Assembly (NCBI GenBank): GCA_020637985.1
Contig: JACKJK010000010.1
Coordinates: 119,171-183,170, forward strand
Source: Rhodobiaceae bacterium
Lineage (GTDB): Bacteria > Pseudomonadota > Alphaproteobacteria > Rhizobiales > Tepidamorphaceae
Reading direction: 5' to 3'
Length of the DNA: 64,000 nucleotides
In this document: piece by piece, positions 30,966-38,320 of the stretch
Numbering within the stretch: position 1 is the first letter of the stretch
Layout: the number at the start of each line of letters is the position of its first letter
Position numbers and translations under genes: made by a program
The notes under the pieces: generated by a model
The model's input: the letters and a program-made list of their open reading frames with translations, nothing else
The model's database searches: none
Told to the model about the DNA's origin: nothing

Positions 30966-31661
30966 TCAGAGCAACCCGAGTGCCCGGAAACTGACATGTC
31001 CCTTGCGGCCGACGATGATGTGGTCGTGGACGACGATGCCGAGCGGGCCGGCGATGTCGACGATGGTGTTGGTCATGCGCACATCGGCATCCGACGGCGT
31101 GGTGTCGCCGGAGGGATGGTTGTGAACCAGGACGAGCGCGGTCGCCGACAGTTCGAGCGCGCGCTTGATGACCTCGCGCGGGTAAACCGGGGTGTGGTCC
31201 ACCGTGCCGGTCTGCTGGACTTCGTCGGCGATCAGCCCGTTGCGCTTGTCGAGGAACAGGATGCGGAACTGTTCCTTGTCGGCGAAGGCCATGGCGGTGC
31301 GGCAGTAGTCGACGACCGCCTGCCATGAACTGAGCATCTTGCGGTCGTGCACCTGGCCGCGAGCGATACGGTCGGCGGAGGCCTTGATGGTGGCGAAGGC
31401 GATGGCGACCGAGGGGCCGACGCCCTTGCAGGCGAGGAGTTTCTCCGGCGGCGCGGAGATCGCTTCGGCGAAGCTGCCGAAATGGTCGATCAGGTCCTTT
31501 GCCAGCGGTTTGACGTCGCTGCGCGGCAAGGCAAGGAACAGCACCATTTCGAGCAGTTCGTAGTCGGCAAGCGCGCCGGCGCCGGCCTTGCGGAAGCGCT
31601 CGCGCAGCCGTTCGCGGTGTCCGAGATAGTGCGGCTGCGGGCGTTCGCTCATTCCGCTCAT
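30966..31661 (-). CDS. radC: RadC-family JAB/MPN domain protein
   Basis: A 231-residue RadC protein. A helix-hairpin-helix-like N-terminal part (LLACKGVGPSVAIAFATIKAS) precedes the MPN domain. The JAMM metal motif is complete: His180, His182, Ser190 and Asp193 in VHNHPSGDTTPSDAD. The old DNA-repair label is doubtful; the catalytic role is unproven. A weak 6-bp hairpin at 30939-30955 lies past its stop. The map gene is about 50 bp upstream on the same strand. Confidence 0.93.
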   Translation of the reverse strand: MSGMSERPQPHYLGHRERLRERFRKAGAGALADYELLEMVLFLALPRSDVKPLAKDLIDHFGSFAEAISAPPEKLLACKGVGPSVAIAFATIKASADRIARGQVHDRKMLSSWQAVVDYCRTAMAFADKEQFRILFLDKRNGLIADEVQQTGTVDHTPVYPREVIKRALELSATALVLVHNHPSGDTTPSDADVRMTNTIVDIAGPLGIVVHDHIIVGRKGHVSFRALGLL

Positions 31662-31710
31662 CTCAAACGCAACGCTCCGGCATTGTTGTGGCGCCCACGT
31701 CGGCGGGAAG

Positions 31711-32550
31711 TCAGACGTTGTAGGGGGGCCTGTCGAGTCCGGCGGGGGAGAGGGTGAAGATCTCGACGCCGTCCTCGGTGACGCCGACGGTGTGCTCGAA
31801 CTGCGCCGACAGCGAGCGGTCGCGCGTCACCGCGGTCCAGCCGTCGGACAGCACCTTCACGTGCGGGCGGCCGAGATTGATCATCGGCTCGATGGTGAAG
31901 AACATGCCCGGCTTCAGCACCACGCCTTCGCCGGCGGTACCGTAGTGCAGGATGTTGGGGGTGTCGTGAAACAGCCGGCCAAGGCCATGGCCGCAGAAGT
32001 CGCGCACCACGCTGGTGCGTTCGGATTCGGCGTAGTCCTGGATCGCGGCGCCGATGTCGCCGGTGGTGGCGCCGGGGCGCACCACGGCGATGCCGCGCTG
32101 CAGCGATTCGTAGGTGATCTCGATCAGCCGCTCGGCGCGCCGGGAAATCTCGCCGACCGGGTACATGCGGCTGGAATCGCCGTGCCAGCCGTCGACGACC
32201 AGCGTGATGTCGATGTTGACGATGTCGCCTTCCTTCATCGGCTTGTCGACAGGGATGCCGTGGCAGACGACGTGGTTGAGCGAGGTGCAGATCGACTTGG
32301 GGAAGCCGCGATAGTATAGCGGCGCGGGATAGGCGCCGTTGTCCATGGCGAACTCGAAGGCGACCTCGTCGAGATGGGCGGTGGTGACGCCAGGGCGCAC
32401 GTGCGCGGCCATCAGGTCGAGCGCCTGCGCGGCAAGGTGGCCGGCGCGGCGCATGCCGGCGAAACCCTCCGGGCCGTGCAGCTTGATTTCACCGGTGTTC
32501 TTCAAGGGCGCCTGAGCGGCGTCGACATAGGTCATCTTCATCACTGGCAA
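31711..32550 (-). CDS. map: Type I methionine aminopeptidase
   Basis: A 279-residue enzyme that removes N-terminal Met from nascent proteins. Metal ligands are visible in NIDITLVVDGWHGDSSRM (two Asp), GHGLGRLFHDTP (His), IEPMINLG (Glu) and QFEHTVGVTEDG (Glu). Length fits a type I enzyme with a short N-terminal extension of about 25 residues. It lies between radC and sfsA on the minus strand. Confidence 0.95.
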   Translation of the reverse strand: MPVMKMTYVDAAQAPLKNTGEIKLHGPEGFAGMRRAGHLAAQALDLMAAHVRPGVTTAHLDEVAFEFAMDNGAYPAPLYYRGFPKSICTSLNHVVCHGIPVDKPMKEGDIVNIDITLVVDGWHGDSSRMYPVGEISRRAERLIEITYESLQRGIAVVRPGATTGDIGAAIQDYAESERTSVVRDFCGHGLGRLFHDTPNILHYGTAGEGVVLKPGMFFTIEPMINLGRPHVKVLSDGWTAVTRDRSLSAQFEHTVGVTEDGVEIFTLSPAGLDRPPYNV

Positions 32551-32607
32551 GCAAGATCAAGGGGCCTGACTGTAGGCGAGGTGGATGCCCCGCGCAAAGC
32601 CCACGTG

Positions 32608-33327
32608 TCAGGCGGGCAGAACGAACGGCACCGGCGCGGCCAGGCGGATCGCCTCGGGCTCGACGGCGCAGTCATAGCACAATGCCTCGACGCCGTGCGA
32701 ACGAGCCTCTCGGAAGGCCTGCGCATAGGCCGGGTCGATGTCGTCGGCCAGCGAGAAACAATCGCAATCGCCGCGCTGGACGAGATAGAGCATGACCGCG
32801 CGCGCGCCGCTGCGCGCGACCGCGGCAAGCTCGGTGAGATGCTTGGCGCCGCGCTTGGTCACCGAATCGGGGAACTCGGCGAGGCCGGCCTGGCGCACGA
32901 GGTGGACGTTCTTGATCTCGACGTAGCAGGGCGGGCGGGCATCGTCTTCCAGCAGGATGTCGATGCGGCTGTTCGTTCCGTAGCGCACCTCGCGGCGGCG
33001 GCGCGCGTAGCCGGCGAGTTCGCCGATGGCGCCGGCATCCAGCGCCTCCTCGACGATGCGGTTGGGATGGGCGGTGTTGATGCCGACGCGCGCCGGGCCA
33101 CGGCCGGCGTCCACCTCGACGATTTCCAGCCCGTATTTCAGTTTCCGCTTCGGGTCGTCGCTCGTCGACAGCCAGACGGGGATGCCGGGATCGGCAAGGC
33201 CGGTCATGGCGCCTGGATTGGCGCAATGGGCGGTGACCTGTTCGCCGCTGTCCAGCGCGACGTCGGCGAGAAAGCGCTTGTAGCGCTTGACGAGGCGGCC
33301 GGGAACAAGGGGCTTGTCGAATTGCAT
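32608..33327 (-). CDS. sfsA: SfsA-family protein
   Basis: A 239-residue SfsA protein (sugar fermentation stimulation protein). An N-terminal OB-like part (LVPGRLVKRYKRFLADVALD, HCANPGAMTG) is followed by a nuclease-like core with TNSRIDILLED and CYVEIKNVHLV, the PD-(D/E)xK-like pattern. Its true role is uncertain; DNA binding has been reported for the E. coli protein. It is divergent from cinA across 130 bp. Confidence 0.94.
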   Translation of the reverse strand: MQFDKPLVPGRLVKRYKRFLADVALDSGEQVTAHCANPGAMTGLADPGIPVWLSTSDDPKRKLKYGLEIVEVDAGRGPARVGINTAHPNRIVEEALDAGAIGELAGYARRRREVRYGTNSRIDILLEDDARPPCYVEIKNVHLVRQAGLAEFPDSVTKRGAKHLTELAAVARSGARAVMLYLVQRGDCDCFSLADDIDPAYAQAFREARSHGVEALCYDCAVEPEAIRLAAPVPFVLPA

Positions 33328-33457
33328 GACGCGGGTTTGCCTGCGAATCGGGCAGGTTGCAACCGGTTGGCTGGCAGGTGGGCGGGCCTTGCCAGCGGCC
33401 GTGCGGCGGGTCTAACTGCGCAGCGGCTCAAACCTACCGAATATGACGGGACGGCGA

Positions 33458-34201
33458 ATGTCGGGAAACGACCAGGCGGTGACGGCGGCGGTGCTGGTGA
33501 TCGGCGACGAGGTGCTGTCCGGGCGCACCAAGGACAGGAACATCGGCTACATCGCCGAGTACCTGACGGCGATCGGGATCGATGTGCGCGAGGCCCGCGT
33601 GGTGCCGGACGTTGCCGGGGAAATCGCCGAAGCGGTCAATGCGCTGCGTGCGCGCTTCGCCTATGTCTTCACCACCGGTGGCATCGGGCCGACGCACGAC
33701 GACATCACCGCCGACAGCATCGCGCAGGCCTTCGGCATCGGCATCGATGTCGATCCGCGCGCCGTGGCTATGATGAAGGCGCGCTATTCCGAGGCCGACC
33801 TGACGCCGGCGCGGCTGCGCATGGCACGCATCCCGGAAGGTGCGAGCCTGATCGAGAACGCGGTCAGCGGCGCGCCGGGTTTCCGCGTCGAAAACGTCAT
33901 CGTCATGGCAGGCGTGCCGAAGATCATGCAGGCGATGCTCGACGCGGTGGCGCCGACGCTGGAGGGCGGCAAGCCGATGCTGTCGCAGACGCGTTCGGGG
34001 CCGATCAAGGAAGGCGACATCGCCGAGGCGCTCGGCACCTTGCAGCAGCGCTATCCCGACACGATGATGGGCAGCTACCCCGGCTATGGCGACAAGGGGT
34101 TCCATACCTCCATCGTGGTCAGGGCGCGTGACGAGACGCTGCTTGCGGAAGCGATCGGGGAAGTCGAGAAGCTGATCGCGAGCGCGCAGGCGGGGCGATG
34201 A
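33458..34201 (+). CDS. CinA-family molybdopterin-binding-domain protein (competence/damage-inducible CinA N-terminal type)
   Basis: A 247-residue protein equal to the MoaB/CinA-N domain without the CinA C-terminal deamidase. Motifs VLVIGDEVLSGRTKDRN and FTTGGIGPTHDDITADSIAQAF are diagnostic. Stand-alone forms may act as nucleotide pyrophosphatases; the molybdopterin link is by fold only. The ATG at 33458 has GGACGG upstream, unlike the ATG at 33443. gpt follows after 19 bp, so both may be co-transcribed. Confidence 0.88.
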   Translation: MSGNDQAVTAAVLVIGDEVLSGRTKDRNIGYIAEYLTAIGIDVREARVVPDVAGEIAEAVNALRARFAYVFTTGGIGPTHDDITADSIAQAFGIGIDVDPRAVAMMKARYSEADLTPARLRMARIPEGASLIENAVSGAPGFRVENVIVMAGVPKIMQAMLDAVAPTLEGGKPMLSQTRSGPIKEGDIAEALGTLQQRYPDTMMGSYPGYGDKGFHTSIVVRARDETLLAEAIGEVEKLIASAQAGR

Positions 34202-34220
34202 ACACGGGGAAGGGGAATTC

Positions 34221-34745
34221 ATGAACGCGAGCGAATCACAGCCTGGGCTGGCCCAGCCGGGACCCGAAAAGATTTTCCCCGTGTCGTGGGAGCAGTTCCA
34301 CCGAGATTCGCGGGCGCTCGCGTGGCGGCTGAGCGCCGCTGGCCCGTTCGAGGGCATCATCGCGATCACCCGCGGCGGGCTGGTGCCGGCGGCGATCGTG
34401 GCGCGCGAACTGGGCATCCGCATCGTCGAGACCTTCTGCATCGCCTCCTACCACGAGGAAACCAAGCAGGGCGAACTGCGGGTGCTGAAGGGGGTTGCCG
34501 ACGGGCTGGTGAAGGACGGCGGCATGGGATTGCTGGTGGTCGACGATCTCGTCGACACGGGGCGTACGGGGCAGGTGGTGCGCGAGAGATTGCCGAACGC
34601 GCATTTCGCCACCGTCTACGCCAAGCCGAAGGGCCGTCCGCTGGTCGATACCTACATCACCGAGGTCAGCCAGGACACGTGGATCTACTTCCCGTGGGAC
34701 CTCGACCTTGCCTTCCGCCCGCCGATTTCCGACGCGGCGCGCTGA
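34221..34745 (+). CDS. gpt: Xanthine-guanine phosphoribosyltransferase
   Basis: A 174-residue type I phosphoribosyltransferase for purine salvage. The PRPP loop is LLVVDDLVDTGRTG, and the start region FPVSWEQFHRDSRALAWRL and end DTWIYFPWDLDLAF match Gpt. It makes XMP or GMP from xanthine or guanine plus PRPP. A GGAAGGGGA ribosome site precedes the ATG. A 62-bp gap separates it from the next gene. Confidence 0.94.
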   Translation: MNASESQPGLAQPGPEKIFPVSWEQFHRDSRALAWRLSAAGPFEGIIAITRGGLVPAAIVARELGIRIVETFCIASYHEETKQGELRVLKGVADGLVKDGGMGLLVVDDLVDTGRTGQVVRERLPNAHFATVYAKPKGRPLVDTYITEVSQDTWIYFPWDLDLAFRPPISDAAR

Positions 34746-34807
34746 TCCGGAGAGCGGGTGCTCGCGGGCGTTTCCGCGCCGTGGTCGTTTGCTGATAGGC
34801 TGGCGCG

Positions 34808-36079
34808 ATGGCATCGCAGTCGGGATCCATCATGCGCAAGTGGCTGGCAGGTCTGGTAGCAGTCGCAGTGGTCGCGGGCGCGGCAGGGCTGTTTCTGCTC
34901 AACAGACACCTGGGTTCGACCTTCGACAGCATCGATACCTCCCTCGAAAGGCCGGTGGGCGACGGGGAGGGGCGCCCGGATGACGGGCCTCGGGTCGAGT
35001 ATCCGCCCTCCGAGCCCGCCGATGACATGCCGCCGGGCGGCGGCAGCTCCCTGCCTGACACGGGAACCGATGAAGGGCCGCGGGATGGCGCCGCGCCGGG
35101 TGGCAGTGCGCCGGGCGGGAGGACGCCCGCTTCCCAGGGGAGCGACGAGGAACTGGCCTTCTGGAAATCGATCATGGGCGCCGATGATCCCGACGCCTAC
35201 GAATCCTACCTTCGCGAATTCCCGGGCGGGCAGTTCTCCGTCTTTGCGAAACTCAGACTGGAGCAATTGCGCATTCGCGATCAGGGTACCGGTGGCTCTG
35301 CCGGCACACCGCTTCCCGGCCTTGGCATACCGGGAGAGGGGCCGCTGGTGCCGACATTGCCGGAACCGCCCGGCTGGATGGCCGACGTTCCGATGGGCGG
35401 CGGCGGTGCGGGGCCGATGGAGCCTTATGTCGATCCCAACCCGCCGCCCAGCCGGACCTCGGCCGACGATATGGATGAGGGTTTCCCATGGCCGCCGCCA
35501 CGCGCGTCGGCGCGCCACGTCATCCGGCTCGACGAAATCCCCGGCATCGTGGCGGGCGAGGCGACGCTCGGCGACATCGCCGCAGGAATCGTCGGCGCGC
35601 TTGAACGGGCCGGCTACTTCGACCGCAGCTATTTCGAGCTTGACGTCGGCGCGGCGATCGTCACCCGGCTGGAACGCATCCGCGCCAATGGCTATCCGGA
35701 AGCGGGTGACGCGCGCTGGCCGCTGTCGGTTTCCGACACGCGCGAGTTCTCGCTGGCGCGTATGCTGAAGAGCCTGTTCTTCGCCGAGCCGGGCCACTTC
35801 CGGGTCATCGCCTTCATCATAACCGACCAGCCGTTCCGGGAACGCGTGGACGCGCCCAGCGCCGGCGAGGCGACGCGATGGCTGAGCGAGGGCTACAATA
35901 CCCTGCCGGAACGCGCGGCAAGCCAGCGCAGCACGAAGCGCCACGTGGTCACGGCGCTGATCTACGAGTTCGAGCGCGCGCCTGGCGAAGAACAGGCGCA
36001 TCAGCTCGTGCCGGGGCAGTTGCAGGGGGCGACGCACCTGCAGCGCGCCGGTATTGTTCTGGAGTCGACCGCGCGATGA
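34808..36079 (+). CDS. Membrane-anchored protein of unknown function, partner of TIR protein
   Basis: A 423-residue protein I cannot assign to a named family. Residues 10-31 form an N-terminal membrane anchor preceded by Arg-Lys, so the rest is probably periplasmic. A Gly/Pro/Asp-rich linker (about 45-112) leads to a short helical repeat (AFWKSIMGADDPDAYESYLREFPGG, cut here to its core around 117-150) of the kind seen near caspase-like domains. A second Pro/Gly linker (157-232) leads to a compact C-terminal domain (about 235-423). Its end overlaps the TIR gene ATG by four bases. An ATG at 34832 is an alternative start. Confidence 0.75.
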   Translation: MASQSGSIMRKWLAGLVAVAVVAGAAGLFLLNRHLGSTFDSIDTSLERPVGDGEGRPDDGPRVEYPPSEPADDMPPGGGSSLPDTGTDEGPRDGAAPGGSAPGGRTPASQGSDEELAFWKSIMGADDPDAYESYLREFPGGQFSVFAKLRLEQLRIRDQGTGGSAGTPLPGLGIPGEGPLVPTLPEPPGWMADVPMGGGGAGPMEPYVDPNPPPSRTSADDMDEGFPWPPPRASARHVIRLDEIPGIVAGEATLGDIAAGIVGALERAGYFDRSYFELDVGAAIVTRLERIRANGYPEAGDARWPLSVSDTREFSLARMLKSLFFAEPGHFRVIAFIITDQPFRERVDAPSAGEATRWLSEGYNTLPERAASQRSTKRHVVTALIYEFERAPGEEQAHQLVPGQLQGATHLQRAGIVLESTAR

Positions 36080-36813
36080 CGGCGGGGGGCGGCAATGAGG
36101 AGGCGCGTGCCGGGCAGGTCCGTTCGGTGTTTCTCAGCTACCGACGCGACGACACCGCGGGCACCGTCGGGCGGGTGCACGACCGGCTGAAGGCCGTGTT
36201 GCCGGATGTTTCCGTTTTCCTCGACGTCGACGACATCGCGCCGGGGCGCGATTTCGCCGAGGCGATGTTCCGGCAACTGGCGCAGAGCGATGTTGTCCTC
36301 GTCTTCATCGGCAAGGCGTGGGAGGCGGTGCGGGCGGACGGCACGCGCCGCATCGACGATGCCGGAGACCATGTTCGCCAAGAGGTTGCCGCCGCACTCG
36401 CGCAAGGGCACCGGGTCATTCCCGTCCTCGCCGACCGGGCGACAATGCCGGGCGCGGCGGAGCTGCCTGCAGACCTGGCGGGCCTGCCGCGGCTCAACGC
36501 CTGCGCGTTGCGCCACACGAGTTTCGCGCAGGACCTGGACCGGCTGTTCGTCACGGTTTTCGGCGTGCACGAGGGGGTGGGGCCGTCGCGGCTGAAGGTG
36601 TTGGCGCGGGCGATCGCGAGCGCCCTCGCGGGGTTCGGTTCGGCCGCAGCCGCGCTGCTGGTTGCGGCAATCGCCCACCGCGAACTGACCGGCAATGCGC
36701 TCAACACGTCCATCGGCAGTGCGGGGACCGTGGCGCTGATGATCGCGGCGGCCGTCGCCGGGGCGGCTCTGTCGCGCTGGCTGTTCCGCCGCATGATGAA
36801 ACGCGGTGCTTGA
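36076..36813 (+). CDS. TIR-domain protein with two C-terminal membrane helices
   Basis: A 245-residue protein. Residues 15-165 are a TIR_2-type domain: SVFLSYRRDD (17-26), SVFLDVDDIAPGRDF (46-60), SDVVLVFIGKAW (71-82) and Glu103 in DHVRQEV, the candidate NADase glutamate. Two hydrophobic helices follow (about 181-201 and 217-236) with a basic tail, so the TIR domain should face the cytoplasm. Bacterial TIR proteins cleave or modify NAD in antiphage defence. The gene is coupled by a four-base overlap to the anchored unknown protein, suggesting a sensor-effector pair. Target and trigger are unknown. Confidence 0.87.
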   Translation: MTAGGGNEEARAGQVRSVFLSYRRDDTAGTVGRVHDRLKAVLPDVSVFLDVDDIAPGRDFAEAMFRQLAQSDVVLVFIGKAWEAVRADGTRRIDDAGDHVRQEVAAALAQGHRVIPVLADRATMPGAAELPADLAGLPRLNACALRHTSFAQDLDRLFVTVFGVHEGVGPSRLKVLARAIASALAGFGSAAAALLVAAIAHRELTGNALNTSIGSAGTVALMIAAAVAGAALSRWLFRRMMKRGA

Positions 36814-36846
36814 CGCGGCGCGGCGAAGCGGCTTGCCTCGGGCGGC

Positions 36847-36933
36847 GCGGGCGTGGCGAAACTGGTAGACGCAAGGGACTTAAAATCCCTCGGCCGCAAG
36901 GCCATGCGGGTTCGAGTCCCGCCGCCCGCACCA
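36847..36933 (+). tRNA. tRNA-Leu (anticodon UAA)
   Basis: An 87-base class II tRNA including an encoded CCA. The 7-bp acceptor stem pairs 36847-36853 (GCGGGCG) with 36923-36929, A is the discriminator, and the T arm has TTCGAGT. The anticodon loop CTTAAAA gives UAA, reading UUA. The long variable arm is normal for leucine. A run of six T residues (36934-36939) follows and may end transcription. Confidence 0.96.
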
Positions 36934-36952
36934 TTTTTTCGCTCACGACAGT

Positions 36953-36985
36953 CTCCCCCGGATCAAGTCCGGGGTCGACGTCTCC
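36953..36985. repeat. Small palindromic intergenic repeat (copy 1)
   Basis: Arms CCCCGGA (36956-36962) and TCCGGGG (36968-36974) enclose TCAAG. The same kind of element lies at 53918-53938. Elements with CCCGG arms around a TTGA-like loop are common dispersed repeats between genes of Hyphomicrobiales. Confidence 0.6.
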
Positions 36986-37144
36986 GCGGGGGCGGGCTTT
37001 CACCCGGTCGCGCGGTCGCGTTCCTTGGTGCGAGTTCCGGGTTGTTGCGGTTACCGGCGCCATCCTTCGTGCTCGCGGCAGACCGCTCACAAAAGACCGC
37101 CAGCTGCCGGCTCGCCATGTGCGACGCCCTGTCCTGGGGTAACC

Positions 37145-38125
37145 TCACAATACCAGCGCGCTGGCCAGCATGAAGTAGATCAGCAGGCTGGCGACGTCCT
37201 GGATGATGGTGCAGATGGGGCCGCTGCCGAGCGCGGGGTCGGAGCCGAGCTGCTTGAACAGCCACGGCAGGCCGAAGCCGACGACGGCGGAGAAGGCGCC
37301 TCCCGTCAGCACGGCGAGGCCGACGGCGAGCGACAACGCCGGGTTGGCGAAGGCAAGCTGCACGGCGAGGGCTGAGATCGTGCCCAGCACCGCGCCGATG
37401 CCGATGCCGATCACCAGTTCGTCGCGCAGCAGCGGAGCGATCGGGACGTTGAGCGTCGACAGCCCGCGCACCGACACCGATACCGCCTGGGTGCCGATGG
37501 CTCCGGCGATGTAGACCAGCGCGGGCACGAAGAAGGCGACGGTGACGTCGGCGGCGAGCGCCTCCTCGAAGCTGACCATCACCAGGGTGATGACGACGGA
37601 GGCGAACAGGCCGAAGACCAGCCAGGGCAGGCGGCGGGCGATGCGCCGGCGCACCGGCTCGTCGAGGGCGGCAGCGGGCCCGTGCTCGTGCGCGGCGATG
37701 CCGGCGATGCGCTGCAGGTCCTCCATGTGCTCGGCGCGCAGGATCGCAAACAGCGCCTCGGGCGGCACCGCGCCGACCAGGCGGCCGGCATCGTCCACCA
37801 CCGGCACGGCGATCATGCCGGTATCGATGGCCAGCATGGCAATGGCCTCCTGGTCGTCGTGCGCGCGGACCGCGGCGTGGCGCGGCTCCATGATCTCGCC
37901 GACGGGACGGTCCGGATTGGCCAACAGGTCGTTGATGCGCACGATGCCCTGGAGGGCGTGGTCCGCGCCGGTCACGAACACCGTGTCGGCGCAGGCGAGC
38001 GTGCGGCCGCGCACCGCTTCGATGACGTCCTGCGCCAGGGTGGCGGGCCTGGCGACGGGCAGGCTGGTCACCATGTAGTGGCCGGCGGTTTCGCCGTGCG
38101 GGCGGGGCGGTTGGGAATCCGTCAT
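37145..38125 (-). CDS. MgtE-type magnesium transporter lacking the N domain
   Basis: A 326-residue protein. It begins almost directly with a pair of CBS domains (about residues 15-130) and then has the five-helix MgtE channel domain with VYIAGAIGTQAVSVSVRGL and the DPALGSGP...QDVASLLIYF ion-site region. Standard MgtE is about 450 residues with an N-terminal superhelical gating domain, which is absent here. Mg2+ is the likely ion; gating must differ from full-length MgtE. The ATG at 38125 is the last start before the CBS part. Confidence 0.88.
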   Translation of the reverse strand: MTDSQPPRPHGETAGHYMVTSLPVARPATLAQDVIEAVRGRTLACADTVFVTGADHALQGIVRINDLLANPDRPVGEIMEPRHAAVRAHDDQEAIAMLAIDTGMIAVPVVDDAGRLVGAVPPEALFAILRAEHMEDLQRIAGIAAHEHGPAAALDEPVRRRIARRLPWLVFGLFASVVITLVMVSFEEALAADVTVAFFVPALVYIAGAIGTQAVSVSVRGLSTLNVPIAPLLRDELVIGIGIGAVLGTISALAVQLAFANPALSLAVGLAVLTGGAFSAVVGFGLPWLFKQLGSDPALGSGPICTIIQDVASLLIYFMLASALVL

Positions 38126-38320
38126 GCGCGTGCTCGCCTTGTCTTGTCTGCGGCCGGGGCAACAATTGCGCATGCAGCGCTGGCATGCGAGCGAAAACCC
38201 GCCGCGCGGAATGCCGGACGTTTCGGGCTGGACCGCCGGGGCCGGGACCATACAATAAGGGCCGAACCACAAGCGGGCGCAAAACCCGCGGGGCAGGGCG
38301 TGCGCGCCGGGAGGACAGCG

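Noticed and set aside
36847..37144. tRNA-Leu as attachment site of an integrated island
   Set aside because: No integrase, no repeat of the tRNA 3' end and no mobile gene are visible in the window. The TIR pair lies on the 5' side of the tRNA, not at its 3' end.
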